Positions 23,187 through 31,577 of a DNA stretch of 64,000 nt are shown here, one piece after another (the first letter of the stretch is position 1; every line of letters begins with the position of its first letter). The DNA lies in contig JAUNOS010000003.1 of NCBI GenBank assembly GCA_030537075.1, positions 89,127 to 153,126 on the forward strand. The letters are read 5' to 3'. Under the pieces are notes generated by a model. It had not been told where the DNA came from. It made no database searches and was given only the letters and a program-made list of their open reading frames with translations. The position numbers and the translations under genes are program-made. The stretch is from Candidatus Saccharimonadota bacterium (GTDB lineage: Bacteria > Patescibacteriota > Saccharimonadia > Saccharimonadales > Saccharimonadaceae).

Positions 23187-23722
23187 GCGAGGTGTCAACG
23201 CGCCAGGCTGTAGATGCGCTGCTTGAGCAATATCGGCAGTACCTCGCGTATCAATCCGAGGTAGATGCACTTGAACGTCAGTTGGCGAAGCAGAAGCTGC
23301 GGGGTGAATCAACAGAGGCGGCGAGCCAGCTCTTGGATGAGCGACGAGCTGCCATCAGTCAGCTTTCGGATGCGATGACGTTCGCAACTCCGCTGATTTG
23401 GGTTATGTATAAGTATGAGGCGTATCAGCATGAAGCGCAGCCGATACGTACCATGCACGATCTGCGACTCCACTGTGCGAAGCCCGGCTATATCTGCACG
23501 AAGCGGATGCAGTTTTTAAATGCGTACTTAACGTCGCGCGGGCGCGTACCTTTGAGTGATGATGAGCAGTATCCTGACGCACTTTCGCTCGATATGATTT
23601 ATGAAACATTGTCGCAATTGGAAGAAGACGTGACATTACTGGAACAGTGGCGGCACTACGAGTACTTTACTAAAGATGGCGTGGTGAAGAAGTGGCAAAA
23701 TTATATCGATAAAAATTCGTAA
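23183..23722 (+). CDS. Unknown protein translationally coupled to the COG0523 GTPase
   Basis: A 179-residue soluble protein I do not recognise. Its ATG overlaps the GTPase stop (ATGA), which ties it to the zinc operon. It begins with a coiled coil (residues ~10-60), then a more globular part containing HCAKPGYICTKRMQF, where two cysteines and nearby His could bind metal but do not form a known motif. The final 22 bases overlap the convergent TIGR03943-type gene. It could be a client or partner of the GTPase; that is a guess from position only. Confidence 0.75.
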   Translation: MSEVSTRQAVDALLEQYRQYLAYQSEVDALERQLAKQKLRGESTEAASQLLDERRAAISQLSDAMTFATPLIWVMYKYEAYQHEAQPIRTMHDLRLHCAKPGYICTKRMQFLNAYLTSRGRVPLSDDEQYPDALSLDMIYETLSQLEEDVTLLEQWRHYEYFTKDGVVKKWQNYIDKNS

Positions 23723-24405
23723 GGCTCTTCTGGCGCCGGGATGGCGGTAATGGTCGGTGCGGTGATATGGTAATCTCGGCGGTTTGCGTGGTCAACATGC
23801 TGAAGTGTGCCACGAATATGCACCCAGCTGCCTTCGCGAGACGGTAGTGGTGCCTGCACGAGGAAATGCACCGGAGTGCTGTCTACCGCGCAGCAGCTAA
23901 TGATATAGCGCGTGAGGCGGAACTGGCCAGCGGCGGCGGGCTGCACAAAACCGATGGCGTCTATCGTCGTGCCATCAAAGTAGCCAGGCTGATCGCAGTC
24001 GGCAAAGGCGAGGTGCCACTGGTGAAGAAAGGGCATCGCTCTTTCGCCTGGTGGTTGAGGGTGGCGACAGTGTGTCCCCTCCTCTGCGGCAACGAACTCA
24101 TTGCGCTGGGTGCTGGCGCGGGAAGACAGGGGTTGTGGCGGCAGTAGGTAGCCGAGGAGGATGACGACAATAACCATCCAGGAGATGAGTGATGGGCGGG
24201 CGTGGCGTGGCGCAGGCCGAGGAGGCCGGCGTAGCTGCAGTGCTGCGTCAAGCAGGAGGAGTCCAAGTCCGATGAGAGCGACGATGACCGTAAAGAGGTG
24301 GTATCGGGGGTGGATGTAATTATCGAGCTGTCCCCTGCTGGCTAAAAATAGCAAATAACTACAGACTGCTATGCTGGCGATGCTACGAAAAATATTAGCG
24401 AACAT
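23701..24405 (-). CDS. TIGR03943-family membrane protein (partner of DUF318 permease)
   Basis: A 234-residue protein with about three transmembrane helices in the first ~130 residues and a C-terminal beta-rich part. The segment YIISCCAVDSTPVHF matches the 'itCCvaDa' signature of the TIGR03943 family, which in many bacteria is encoded directly after a DUF318/UPF0718 permease, as here. The ATG at 24405 overlaps the permease end by 11 bases. The two probably work as one transporter or channel; the substrate is unknown. Link to zinc is only by the facing operon. Confidence 0.8.
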   Translation of the reverse strand: MFANIFRSIASIAVCSYLLFLASRGQLDNYIHPRYHLFTVIVALIGLGLLLLDAALQLRRPPRPAPRHARPSLISWMVIVVILLGYLLPPQPLSSRASTQRNEFVAAEEGTHCRHPQPPGERAMPFLHQWHLAFADCDQPGYFDGTTIDAIGFVQPAAAGQFRLTRYIISCCAVDSTPVHFLVQAPLPSREGSWVHIRGTLQHVDHANRRDYHITAPTITAIPAPEEPYEFLSI

Positions 24406-25420
24406 AGAGATTAACCCCCACGCCGATAATGAGCGACAATGTTGCGATAAGACCCATGACAAGCAGAATGAACCGCCAGCGGAAGGTGGTTTTCATCAGC
24501 ATAATCAGCTTGATATCTATCATCGGGCCGGCCAGTAGAAAGGCCAGGAGCGATCCTGTCGTAAAGCTGCTGGCATACGCCAGGGCGAAGAAGGCGTCGA
24601 CGCTGGAGCAGATGGATACGATGAAGCCGAGCGCGATCATGGCGATGACCGAAAGAATGATGTCGCCGCCGAGTGCATTGATGATGTCGCGCGGAACGAA
24701 AACCTGTGTTGCCGCCGCGATCATGGCGCCAAGCATCAACATGGTGAATAATTGCCAAAATTCATTCCGGCCATCGGTGAGAAGCCGCTGCAGGCCTGGG
24801 GCGCCGTGATGCGACCGACAGCTTGCCTGAAATGCGGGCTGCAGGATGGTCGCTGGCTTGAGGCGTGCGACAATTGTCGCGACAGCGTGGACGATCACAA
24901 GTGCAAAGAGGATGCGCCACCATACCATCTGCGGCTGAAAATGAAACGCACTCATAGTGGCGATAATAGTGATGGGGTTCAGGATGGGCGCCGCAAACAG
25001 AAAGCTTATGACATCGGCAGGTTTCAGGCCGTGGGCGAGGAGGCTGCGGGCAACCGGTACGTTGCCGCATTCGCAGACGGGCAGCGCCATGCCGATCATC
25101 GACAAGGTGAGGCGGCGCAAGACGGCTTGTTTTGGCAGCAGCTTGACGAGGCGCGCGGGCGGCAAGAAGCGACGGATGAGGCCAGAGATGATGATGCCGA
25201 GAATGAGAAATGGCGTGGCCTCAACGATGATACTGAGCGTGAGAGTGAGAAAATCCTGGAGCGGCGGTCCGAGAGTTTGCGGCCATGTCGCTGGCGGGTT
25301 CTGGAGGATGAGGAGAGCGAGCGAAGGACTGCAGAGATAGATGATCAGTCCAGCGCTGATAAGGCTAAGCCATGTCAGATGCGGGCGAAAGCGCTGTAGC
25401 GTACGTGTGAGCTGTTTCAT
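24395..25420 (-). CDS. DUF318/UPF0718-family permease
   Basis: A 341-residue integral membrane protein with about eight helices in two repeats. Conserved features of the family are CECGNVPVARSLL (C116, C118), AAPILNPITIIAT and SSVDAFFALAYAS. Some members (ArsP) export organoarsenicals; most have no known substrate. The ATG at 25420 overlaps the pth stop by four bases. The pair of cysteines in a membrane helix suggests a soft-metal or metalloid ligand, which is inference. Confidence 0.88.
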   Translation of the reverse strand: MKQLTRTLQRFRPHLTWLSLISAGLIIYLCSPSLALLILQNPPATWPQTLGPPLQDFLTLTLSIIVEATPFLILGIIISGLIRRFLPPARLVKLLPKQAVLRRLTLSMIGMALPVCECGNVPVARSLLAHGLKPADVISFLFAAPILNPITIIATMSAFHFQPQMVWWRILFALVIVHAVATIVARLKPATILQPAFQASCRSHHGAPGLQRLLTDGRNEFWQLFTMLMLGAMIAAATQVFVPRDIINALGGDIILSVIAMIALGFIVSICSSVDAFFALAYASSFTTGSLLAFLLAGPMIDIKLIMLMKTTFRWRFILLVMGLIATLSLIIGVGVNLYVR

Positions 25421-25989
25421 GGGCGAGCCTCGATAACGAAGCTCGTGGCCTCTAGGTGGCCATCGAGGAAGTCGGTGATGCAATTACTGGCTTGGGGGAT
25501 GACCCATTCGCGAAAGAGCGCACGCTCGTCGTCGTTAAAATTCATCAAGACGAATTCGTCAGTCGGCACGCGGCGACGCAATAGGCTATCGGTGCCGATG
25601 CGGACATGCCAAAAGTTAGCGCCGACGTGGGCGTGGAGCGATTTGAGGCCGTTGCTGCCAGCGTCTCGCCCGCCCCGGCGGATGCGAATTTTGCCAAAAT
25701 CAAGGTCGGTATCATCATGCACGACCAGGATATCGTCGAGGGATAATTTATAAAAATCAAGCAAGGCACGCGCCGAGAGGCCGACTTGGTTGTAGTAAGT
25801 GGTCGGGCGTACAAGCAGTATCTTTTCGCCTTGATGCGTCACTTCGGCGATGTCAGCGTGGAATTTGGGCTTTGGCTGAAAGTGGGCGCTCTTCGCAGCG
25901 GCATAGGCGTCAAGCACAACAAAGCCAGCGTTATGCCGAGTGTGGGTATACTTGGCGCCGGGATTGCCGAGGGCGAATATCAGTTTCAT
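25417..25989 (-). CDS. pth: Peptidyl-tRNA hydrolase
   Basis: Releases peptides from peptidyl-tRNA dropped by ribosomes. 190 residues, normal length. The catalytic histidine is H19 in HTRHNAGF, with N20, preceded by LIFALGNPGAKY; VVHDDTDLDFGKIRIR carries the conserved Asp; GRDAGSNGLKSL is the substrate loop. It overlaps der at its start and the permease at its end by four bases each, so der-pth-permease-TIGR03943 form one coupled operon. Confidence 0.96.
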   Translation of the reverse strand: MKLIFALGNPGAKYTHTRHNAGFVVLDAYAAAKSAHFQPKPKFHADIAEVTHQGEKILLVRPTTYYNQVGLSARALLDFYKLSLDDILVVHDDTDLDFGKIRIRRGGRDAGSNGLKSLHAHVGANFWHVRIGTDSLLRRRVPTDEFVLMNFNDDERALFREWVIPQASNCITDFLDGHLEATSFVIEARP

Positions 25990-27428
25990 GGGCGCGCTTT
26001 CCGGGGAGCCTTGGTGGCTATTTTTTCTGCCTCTTTCGCCTCCTTGTAGGCTTTGGTGACGGGCGCCTTGCCTGCTGCCACGCGTTCGCGGTTTTTCTTC
26101 AGCTGTTTTTCGTCGCGGAACGATAGCTTGATGGGTGTGCCAGCAAAGTCAAAGGCTTCGCGCAGGGTGCGCTCCAGGTAGCGCTTGTAGCTCCAGTGGA
26201 CGAATTTCAGGTTTGAGCCGTAAATGACGAACCACGGTGGCGCAACGTCGGTTTGCACCATGTAGCGCAGTTTTGGATGGGAATTTTTCAGACCAGCCGG
26301 CGGATGAGCGGTGACGGCTTTTTGCAAGAGGTCATTCAGCTGCCGGGTTTTTAATTCCTGACGGCGGCGCTGGTGAATGTCGAGCGCCAGGTCGAACAAC
26401 TTAGTAACGTTTTGCCCCGTCACTGAGCTAGTGAAAATCAGCGGTGCGTATGGTGTAAACTTGAAATGATAGCTGATCTGTGGCGCTAATGCGTCACGCG
26501 TAAAGGCGTCCTTGCCCTCCACTGAGTCCCATTTACTGACCACCAGCACCAGACCCTTCCCTGCTTCGTCGATGATGCCGGCCAGGCGCTGGTCGAGGCC
26601 GACATTTAGTTCATTGACGTCCATCAGCAGTAAACAAACATCGGCTTCGTTAATGGCCTGCATGGTGCGCAGGACGGAAAATTTTTCGATACCAGTTTCT
26701 TGCTTGCCCTGGCGGCGAATGCCGGCGGTATCCAGCAGTTCAATGGTCTGCTGGTTGTAGCGAACTTGGACGCGGTTGACGTCGCGGGTGGTGCCAGCGA
26801 TGTTCGCGACGATGGCCTGCTGCTTGCCCGCCAAGGTATTAAAAAGGTTGCTTTTGCCGACGTTTGGCCGGCCGATGAGCGCCACGCGCACGATGTCGTC
26901 GTCTGGTGTTTCGATGGCTGGTGGCAGCAGTTCGGCCAGGGCGTCCAGTAGCTCAGAGATGCCACTGTTATGTTCGGCTGAGGTGCGGATGATGGTCTTG
27001 ATGCCCAGGCGCTTAAATTCGTCCAGCGGGAGTGCACCCTTGAGGTCAACTTTGTTAGTGACCAGCAGGACGGGTTTTTTGCTTTTCAGGGCTTTTTTGG
27101 CGATCAGGCGGTCGGAGTCGGTGGGGTGCAGGGTGCTGTCGACCATGACGAGGATGACGTCGGCGCTCAGGACGGCGTCGTCGATTTGCTCCTGGATGGT
27201 GGCTTCGAAGTCGTCTTCAGCGGTTTTGAGGCCGGCGGTGTCAACGAGCCAGAAGTGTGCTTCGTCGCCCTCGCGACGGTAGCTCACCTTCCCCATGACG
27301 CTGTCGCGGGTGGTGCCGGCCTCGCGCGCGACGATGGCGGTGCGGGCGCGCGTCAGGCGGTTAAATAGTGAACTTTTGCCGACATTGGCCTGGCCGATGA
27401 TGGCGACGGTGGGTAATTTGCTTTTCAT
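25986..27428 (-). CDS. der: Ribosome-associated GTPase Der (EngA)
   Basis: Essential double GTPase for 50S assembly. 480 residues: first G domain with IIGQANVGKSSLF (11-23), second with IGRPNVGKSNLF near 190, each with DTAG and (N/S)K(V/W)D motifs, then the C-terminal KH-like domain and a Lys/Ala-rich tail. TATAAT ends 11 bases before the ATG. It heads the operon der-pth-permease-TIGR03943. Confidence 0.96.
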   Translation of the reverse strand: MKSKLPTVAIIGQANVGKSSLFNRLTRARTAIVAREAGTTRDSVMGKVSYRREGDEAHFWLVDTAGLKTAEDDFEATIQEQIDDAVLSADVILVMVDSTLHPTDSDRLIAKKALKSKKPVLLVTNKVDLKGALPLDEFKRLGIKTIIRTSAEHNSGISELLDALAELLPPAIETPDDDIVRVALIGRPNVGKSNLFNTLAGKQQAIVANIAGTTRDVNRVQVRYNQQTIELLDTAGIRRQGKQETGIEKFSVLRTMQAINEADVCLLLMDVNELNVGLDQRLAGIIDEAGKGLVLVVSKWDSVEGKDAFTRDALAPQISYHFKFTPYAPLIFTSSVTGQNVTKLFDLALDIHQRRRQELKTRQLNDLLQKAVTAHPPAGLKNSHPKLRYMVQTDVAPPWFVIYGSNLKFVHWSYKRYLERTLREAFDFAGTPIKLSFRDEKQLKKNRERVAAGKAPVTKAYKEAKEAEKIATKAPRKARP

Positions 27429-27439
27429 AATTAGAGGTA

Positions 27440-27445
27440 ATTATA
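27440..27445 (-). promoter_or_regulatory. -10 box TATAAT of the der operon
   Basis: Minus-strand TATAAT ends 11 bases before the der ATG, giving a leader of about five bases. Confidence 0.5.
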
Positions 27446-27534
27446 CCAAAAATTCGGTCGTTTGGCGAGCGTAAGCATTACTCAGAGTATGTTGAATACA
27501 CCTTTATTGCTATGGTTGTCTCATAAAATATAAG

Positions 27535-27990
27535 CTACTCGTTAGTCGGGAGCGGTGCTGGGGTAGCTGCCGCCTCTGGAGTTGCGGTGACAGTAACGGT
27601 AGCTGTGGCAGTTGGCTGTTCGGGGGCGACATAGCCGCATTCGGGGCTATTTGGGACAGCGGTGAGACCGCCTTGTTTATGTCCCACGAAGTAGTACAAG
27701 AGAGTGGTGCCATCACAGGCTTTATTTATAAACCCCTCATTAAACTTCTCAACTCTCTGCCAGTCAAGGTATGGCGGGCCGTCATCTTCTGTCGTCAGTT
27801 GCTCGGGTTGAGCTGTCGGCACTGATTCCCCTGCCGTCGCAGTGGCCGTCGGGGATTGCCGGTTGGCATGATTGCGATTGTCGCAGGCGGCAAGGGTCAG
27901 CAGGGCCGCTGCCGTTCCAATGATTGCGCCGCATTTGATAAGTAGTTGATTGCGCCGATTTTCACCACCCAGCCGCTCGCCCTGTCTCAT
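27535..27990 (-). CDS. Small predicted lipoprotein, Thr/Ala/Pro-rich
   Basis: A 151-residue secreted protein. The N-terminus is basic, then a hydrophobic stretch ends in the lipobox TLAAC, so it should be lipid-anchored at that cysteine. Thr/Ala/Pro-rich linkers flank a short globular segment (YLDWQRVEKFNEG to SPECGY) with two cysteines that may pair. The ATG at 27990 has GGGGAG a few bases upstream. No family recognised. It lies alone between der and the pseudouridine synthase. Confidence 0.75.
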   Translation of the reverse strand: MRQGERLGGENRRNQLLIKCGAIIGTAAALLTLAACDNRNHANRQSPTATATAGESVPTAQPEQLTTEDDGPPYLDWQRVEKFNEGFINKACDGTTLLYYFVGHKQGGLTAVPNSPECGYVAPEQPTATATVTVTATPEAAATPAPLPTNE

Positions 27991-28048
27991 GGCATATCTC
28001 CCCGCTCACTTAAATGAATACTACATAAATAATATCACCAAATTCTCG

Positions 28049-28753
28049 CTATGGCAAGTCGATCTTCCGCCACTCACCGCGCCGTATATCACCCAGCGAA
28101 TAATTGCCAAAATCAGTGCGGTGCAGTTTTTTCACGGTGTAGCCGAGTGCGGCGAAGGTGCGGCGGATTTGGCGGTTGCGGCCTTCGCTCATCTGGACGA
28201 TCCAGCGCCGTTCGTCGCCGTCGTGCTGGCGTTCCAGGCCGAGGCGACTGATGCCGTCGGGCAGATTGATACCAAAATCGCTGATCATCTGGCGGTGCAG
28301 CGGCTGCAGGTCGGCGTCCAGCGTCACCAGGTAGCGCTTGGTTTTCGCGAACGACGGATGGGTCATCTGGTGGGCAAAATCGCCGTCATTCGTCAGTAAA
28401 ATGAGCCCAGAGCTGTCCTTGTCCAGACGCCCGACGGGCTTGAGATGATGTAGCTCGGGCGGCAAGAGCATGTAAATGGTCGGCACCCCGCCCTGCGAGG
28501 CGCGCGAGCAAAGGTAGCCGGTCGGCTTATGCAGTAGGATGAGTTGATGGTGCTGGGGTGCAATGACTTGTCCGCTATGGCGCACGGTATCGTCAGCCGC
28601 CAGATGCTGTCCCAGATGAGCCGGCGCGTCGTTCACGGTAATCTTCCCTGCTGCTATCAATTCATCCGCTGCCCGGCGCGACACACCGAGTGACAGGGCC
28701 ACGAATTTATTGAGGCGGTGTGGCGTGGCTGATGAGGGTGTGGTGCTAGACAT
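28049..28753 (-). CDS. RsuA/RluB/RluE/RluF-family rRNA pseudouridine synthase
   Basis: A 234-residue enzyme isomerising a uridine in rRNA. An N-terminal S4 RNA-binding domain (LNKFVALSLGVSRRAADELI) is followed by the catalytic domain with PVGRLDKDSSGLILLTNDG, whose aspartate is catalytic, and EGRNRQIRRTFAALGY. The exact rRNA position cannot be assigned. The ATG at 28753 overlaps the end of the response regulator gene by eight bases, so it is the last gene of a kinase-regulator-pseudouridine synthase operon. Confidence 0.92.
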   Translation of the reverse strand: MSSTTPSSATPHRLNKFVALSLGVSRRAADELIAAGKITVNDAPAHLGQHLAADDTVRHSGQVIAPQHHQLILLHKPTGYLCSRASQGGVPTIYMLLPPELHHLKPVGRLDKDSSGLILLTNDGDFAHQMTHPSFAKTKRYLVTLDADLQPLHRQMISDFGINLPDGISRLGLERQHDGDERRWIVQMSEGRNRQIRRTFAALGYTVKKLHRTDFGNYSLGDIRRGEWRKIDLP

Positions 28754-29729
28754 GGGAGCTTTGGATCGGAAAGGCATTGGCTGGTGGCTGAGGACTTGGC
28801 GGTGCGGTTGGCATCGGCGCGACTTGCGGCATCGGCGCATTGTCAAGTGACGCCGGTGCGACCTCTGGGGTCGGGGCTGGTTGTGGCGGTACTACGCTTG
28901 GCTGGGGCCCTGGTGCAGGTGCAGGCGTGACCGGCATGGCGGTGAGTTCTGGCATCGCAGCAGCTGGCTGTGGCGGCTGCGGTATAGCAGGTGGCTCTAG
29001 CGCGGTGGTTGGGGTGGTCACCTCTGGTGCTGGCTGCGTTACTACGGGTGTTGGCCGGGTAGCCATGCCATGCAGCTCCTGCTCGATCATCTGTGTCAGA
29101 TCAGGCTGCGCGCCAGCTTCTATGGGGCTGAGAGGGTGAATGACTCGCTCGCCGAGGTTGCTAGGGCGCGGTGCTGACGAAGAAAACGGCGCGGTCGGTC
29201 GTGGCAAGCTGGCGGCGGGCGTCGGCTGGGTAGCGGATGGTACTGTTGGCGGAGCGACGGGTTGCGGCATCGGCGGCATCATGCCTGGCTGCGCTACTGC
29301 GGGCTGTGGTGATAGTTCGTCCACGGTCGGGCGACTCGCTGGTTGCGGCACCATCTGTGGCAGGTCGTCGAGGACTTCGTGAACCGTTCGCACCACATCC
29401 TCGATACCAACCTGTGATTTCACGAGATAGCGGTCGGCGCCGAGCTGTTCGCCGCGCTGGCGCTGGTCTTCCGAGGAAAGCGCTGTCATCATGATGACTT
29501 TCACGTCTTTGGTCTCGGTGGTCGAGCGCAAGATGTCCAGCATGTCAAAGCCGGAAATTTTTGGCATCATCACGTCGCTGACGATGAGGGCCGGGCGTTC
29601 TTTGATTGCCATTGCCAATGCTTCTTCACCGTCGCCCGCCGAAACGATGTCGTAGCCCTCGGCCAAGAGTCGAACGCCGTAGATCTCGCGCAGGCTCTTG
29701 TCGTCTTCTACTAGTAAAATCTTTGCCAT
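28746..29729 (-). CDS. Response regulator receiver with long Pro/Ala-rich tail and no DNA-binding domain
   Basis: 327 residues. Residues 1-~120 are a CheY-like receiver: acidic pair D9-D10, phospho-acceptor D52 (IVSDVMMPK), T82 (MMTALSS) and K104 (YLVKSQ). Residues ~125-327 are low-complexity Pro/Ala/Gln/Val with no recognisable domain, so output must be through protein contacts. It has a strong AGGAGG (29740-29735) six nucleotides upstream of the ATG and a TATAGT. It follows the histidine kinase gene, whose product has a tail of the same composition. Confidence 0.88.
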   Translation of the reverse strand: MAKILLVEDDKSLREIYGVRLLAEGYDIVSAGDGEEALAMAIKERPALIVSDVMMPKISGFDMLDILRSTTETKDVKVIMMTALSSEDQRQRGEQLGADRYLVKSQVGIEDVVRTVHEVLDDLPQMVPQPASRPTVDELSPQPAVAQPGMMPPMPQPVAPPTVPSATQPTPAASLPRPTAPFSSSAPRPSNLGERVIHPLSPIEAGAQPDLTQMIEQELHGMATRPTPVVTQPAPEVTTPTTALEPPAIPQPPQPAAAMPELTAMPVTPAPAPGPQPSVVPPQPAPTPEVAPASLDNAPMPQVAPMPTAPPSPQPPANAFPIQSSHV

Positions 29730-29740
29730 AACTACCTCCT

Positions 29741-29746
29741 ACTATA
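29741..29746 (-). promoter_or_regulatory. -10 box TATAGT and AGGAGG ribosome site of the response regulator
   Basis: Minus-strand TATAGT lies 11 bases before the ATG and AGGAGG fills the gap. This is one of few genes here with both a promoter and a strong Shine-Dalgarno sequence. Confidence 0.5.
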
Positions 29747-29782
29747 CAAAAGTTTGGCGAAAAAGACCATAGCGCTTATGGT

Positions 29783-31492
29783 TTAGGTGCGTGGCGGGAT
29801 GGTCAAGTTGGCTGAGCGACTGGCTGGCTGCGACTGGACAAGTTGCTGTGGTGGTGGCGTGATGGGCGTCTGCTGAGGGACTGCGGGCTGCGGCTGAGGA
29901 AAGGTTTCTGGCGCGGGCTGCGGCTGGGCGGCAGACAGTGCGGCGACATGCTGCTCGATATCTGCCAGACTCATGGTCGCGAGGTTTGGCTGGGCTGGGG
30001 CGACAGGCTGTGGCGGCGCTATAGCTGGTGCAGGCGTGGCGATATCAGGGGTGGTGGGCGCTACCTCTGGGGTTGGCGCGATGATTGGTGCAACGTCGGC
30101 GGGTTGTAGTGCGACAGCGTCTGTACTACGCGTGCGTGGAATTTCTAAGAAGAAGGTGCTGCCTTGCCGGTATTCGCTTTCCACCCAGAGGCGGCCTGAC
30201 ATATGCTCAGCCAAACGGCGACTGAGGTAGAGCCCGAGACCAGTGCCACCGATTTCGCGGGTGTCAGAATTGTCCACCCGATAAAATTTTTGGAATAAGT
30301 GCGAGATATCTTCGGCGGGGATGCCGATACCGCTGTCTTGGACGCTGATGGTGATGACGGCGTCGTCGCCGGTGACGTCAACGGCCACCTGCCCCTTGGG
30401 GGTGTACTTGATGGCATTCTCTATGAGGTTAGCGGTTACTTCGCGTAGGTGGTCGGGGTCAACGTGGACATAAAAAACGGGCTGGACGGTGCGTTCGGAA
30501 TTTTGCAATTCGGCATTAGTGGCGGGACGGTAGACGTACTCCAGGCCTTTTTCCTGAGCTTTCGGCGCCAGACCTTCAAAGATGGTGCCGACGAATTCAA
30601 CGACATTGATAAGTCGCGGCTCGGTCTTGAGGCGGCCGTCCTCTGCCCGGCTGACGTCGAGGAGGTCTTGAAAGAGGCGGCCCAGGTGCTGGGCGGATTC
30701 GTGCGCCTTGGTGATAAAATCACGCGCTTTCTCGTCAATCTGCGCCGTCGCCGGGTTCAGTGCTAGGCCCAAGTAGCCCTCGATGGCGGCGACTGGGGTG
30801 CGCATTTCGTGACTAGCAGTGGAGATGAATTCAGCCTGCTGACGCTCCTCGGCTTTTTCCTTGGTGATGTCGCGAAATACCACGATGATACCCTCCCCGT
30901 TCTTACCGACTGGCGAGGCGACGATGGAGACCATGAGATGCTTGTCTGAGCTAGTCTTGAGGAGTAATTTGTCGGTGTGGGCTGGCTGGTTGGTCCTGAG
31001 CGCCTGAGCGACGGGGTTGTCGATATCGGCGGTATCGCGGCCATCGGCGCCGATGAGCTTGATGACACTTTGCCACTTGAGACCCAGTGCATCACCCTGG
31101 TTCCAGCCGATGATGCGCTGAGCGGATGGATTGATAAGGTCGATAATTCCCTCGCGCGAAATGGCCAGCACACCGTCGTCGATGGTGTTGATGACGACGT
31201 CAGATTTGCCTTCGACGGCGGAGAGTTTGTGCTTGAGGTCGATGAGTGTGCGCTGGCGCCTCGGCGGCCACAGATGGAGAATGCCCATGGCGACGGCGGT
31301 GAGGGCGCTCAGGCCGGCGACAAGGTCGCTGATGGACTCGCCGATGGAAAGCCGGTAATTGGCGGGGGTAAAGCGCGCCCAGGCGTACAAGAGAAGGATG
31401 GCGACACTGGCAAGCAGGACTGCTCTACACAGCCGCTTGAACCAAACCTGAGAAATGTGCCCCTTTCGAGGTAGTGCGCCCCCCTGACTCAT
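29783..31492 (-). CDS. Membrane sensor histidine kinase with PAS domain and Pro-rich tail
   Basis: 569 residues: two transmembrane helices (about 22-40 and 52-75), a PAS domain (about 95-210, INTIDDGVLAISREG), a HisKA domain with phospho-acceptor H228 (STASHEMRTP), then HATPase_c with NAIKYTP, DSGIGIP and GTGLGLYLS. The last ~105 residues are Pro/Ala/Gln-rich and disordered. A CATAAT seven bases before the ATG indicates a leaderless message. The downstream receiver protein is the likely partner. The signal sensed by PAS is unknown. Confidence 0.93.
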   Translation of the reverse strand: MSQGGALPRKGHISQVWFKRLCRAVLLASVAILLLYAWARFTPANYRLSIGESISDLVAGLSALTAVAMGILHLWPPRRQRTLIDLKHKLSAVEGKSDVVINTIDDGVLAISREGIIDLINPSAQRIIGWNQGDALGLKWQSVIKLIGADGRDTADIDNPVAQALRTNQPAHTDKLLLKTSSDKHLMVSIVASPVGKNGEGIIVVFRDITKEKAEERQQAEFISTASHEMRTPVAAIEGYLGLALNPATAQIDEKARDFITKAHESAQHLGRLFQDLLDVSRAEDGRLKTEPRLINVVEFVGTIFEGLAPKAQEKGLEYVYRPATNAELQNSERTVQPVFYVHVDPDHLREVTANLIENAIKYTPKGQVAVDVTGDDAVITISVQDSGIGIPAEDISHLFQKFYRVDNSDTREIGGTGLGLYLSRRLAEHMSGRLWVESEYRQGSTFFLEIPRTRSTDAVALQPADVAPIIAPTPEVAPTTPDIATPAPAIAPPQPVAPAQPNLATMSLADIEQHVAALSAAQPQPAPETFPQPQPAVPQQTPITPPPQQLVQSQPASRSANLTIPPRT

Positions 31493-31499
31493 GCCTTTT

Positions 31500-31505
31500 A
31501 TTATG
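31500..31505 (-). promoter_or_regulatory. -10 box CATAAT of the PAS kinase
   Basis: Ends seven bases before the ATG at 31492; leaderless arrangement. Confidence 0.5.
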
Positions 31506-31565
31506 ACGGGTGGGGGTAAAAAGCGCAAGGGGGATGGGTTGGTGGGAGTGTGGAGTGATATACGA

Positions 31566-31571
31566 TATAGT
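31566..31571 (+). promoter_or_regulatory. -10 box TATAGT, leaderless promoter
   Basis: Ends six bases before the ATG at 31578, divergent from the PAS kinase promoter. Confidence 0.55.
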
Positions 31572-31577
31572 AAGAGT

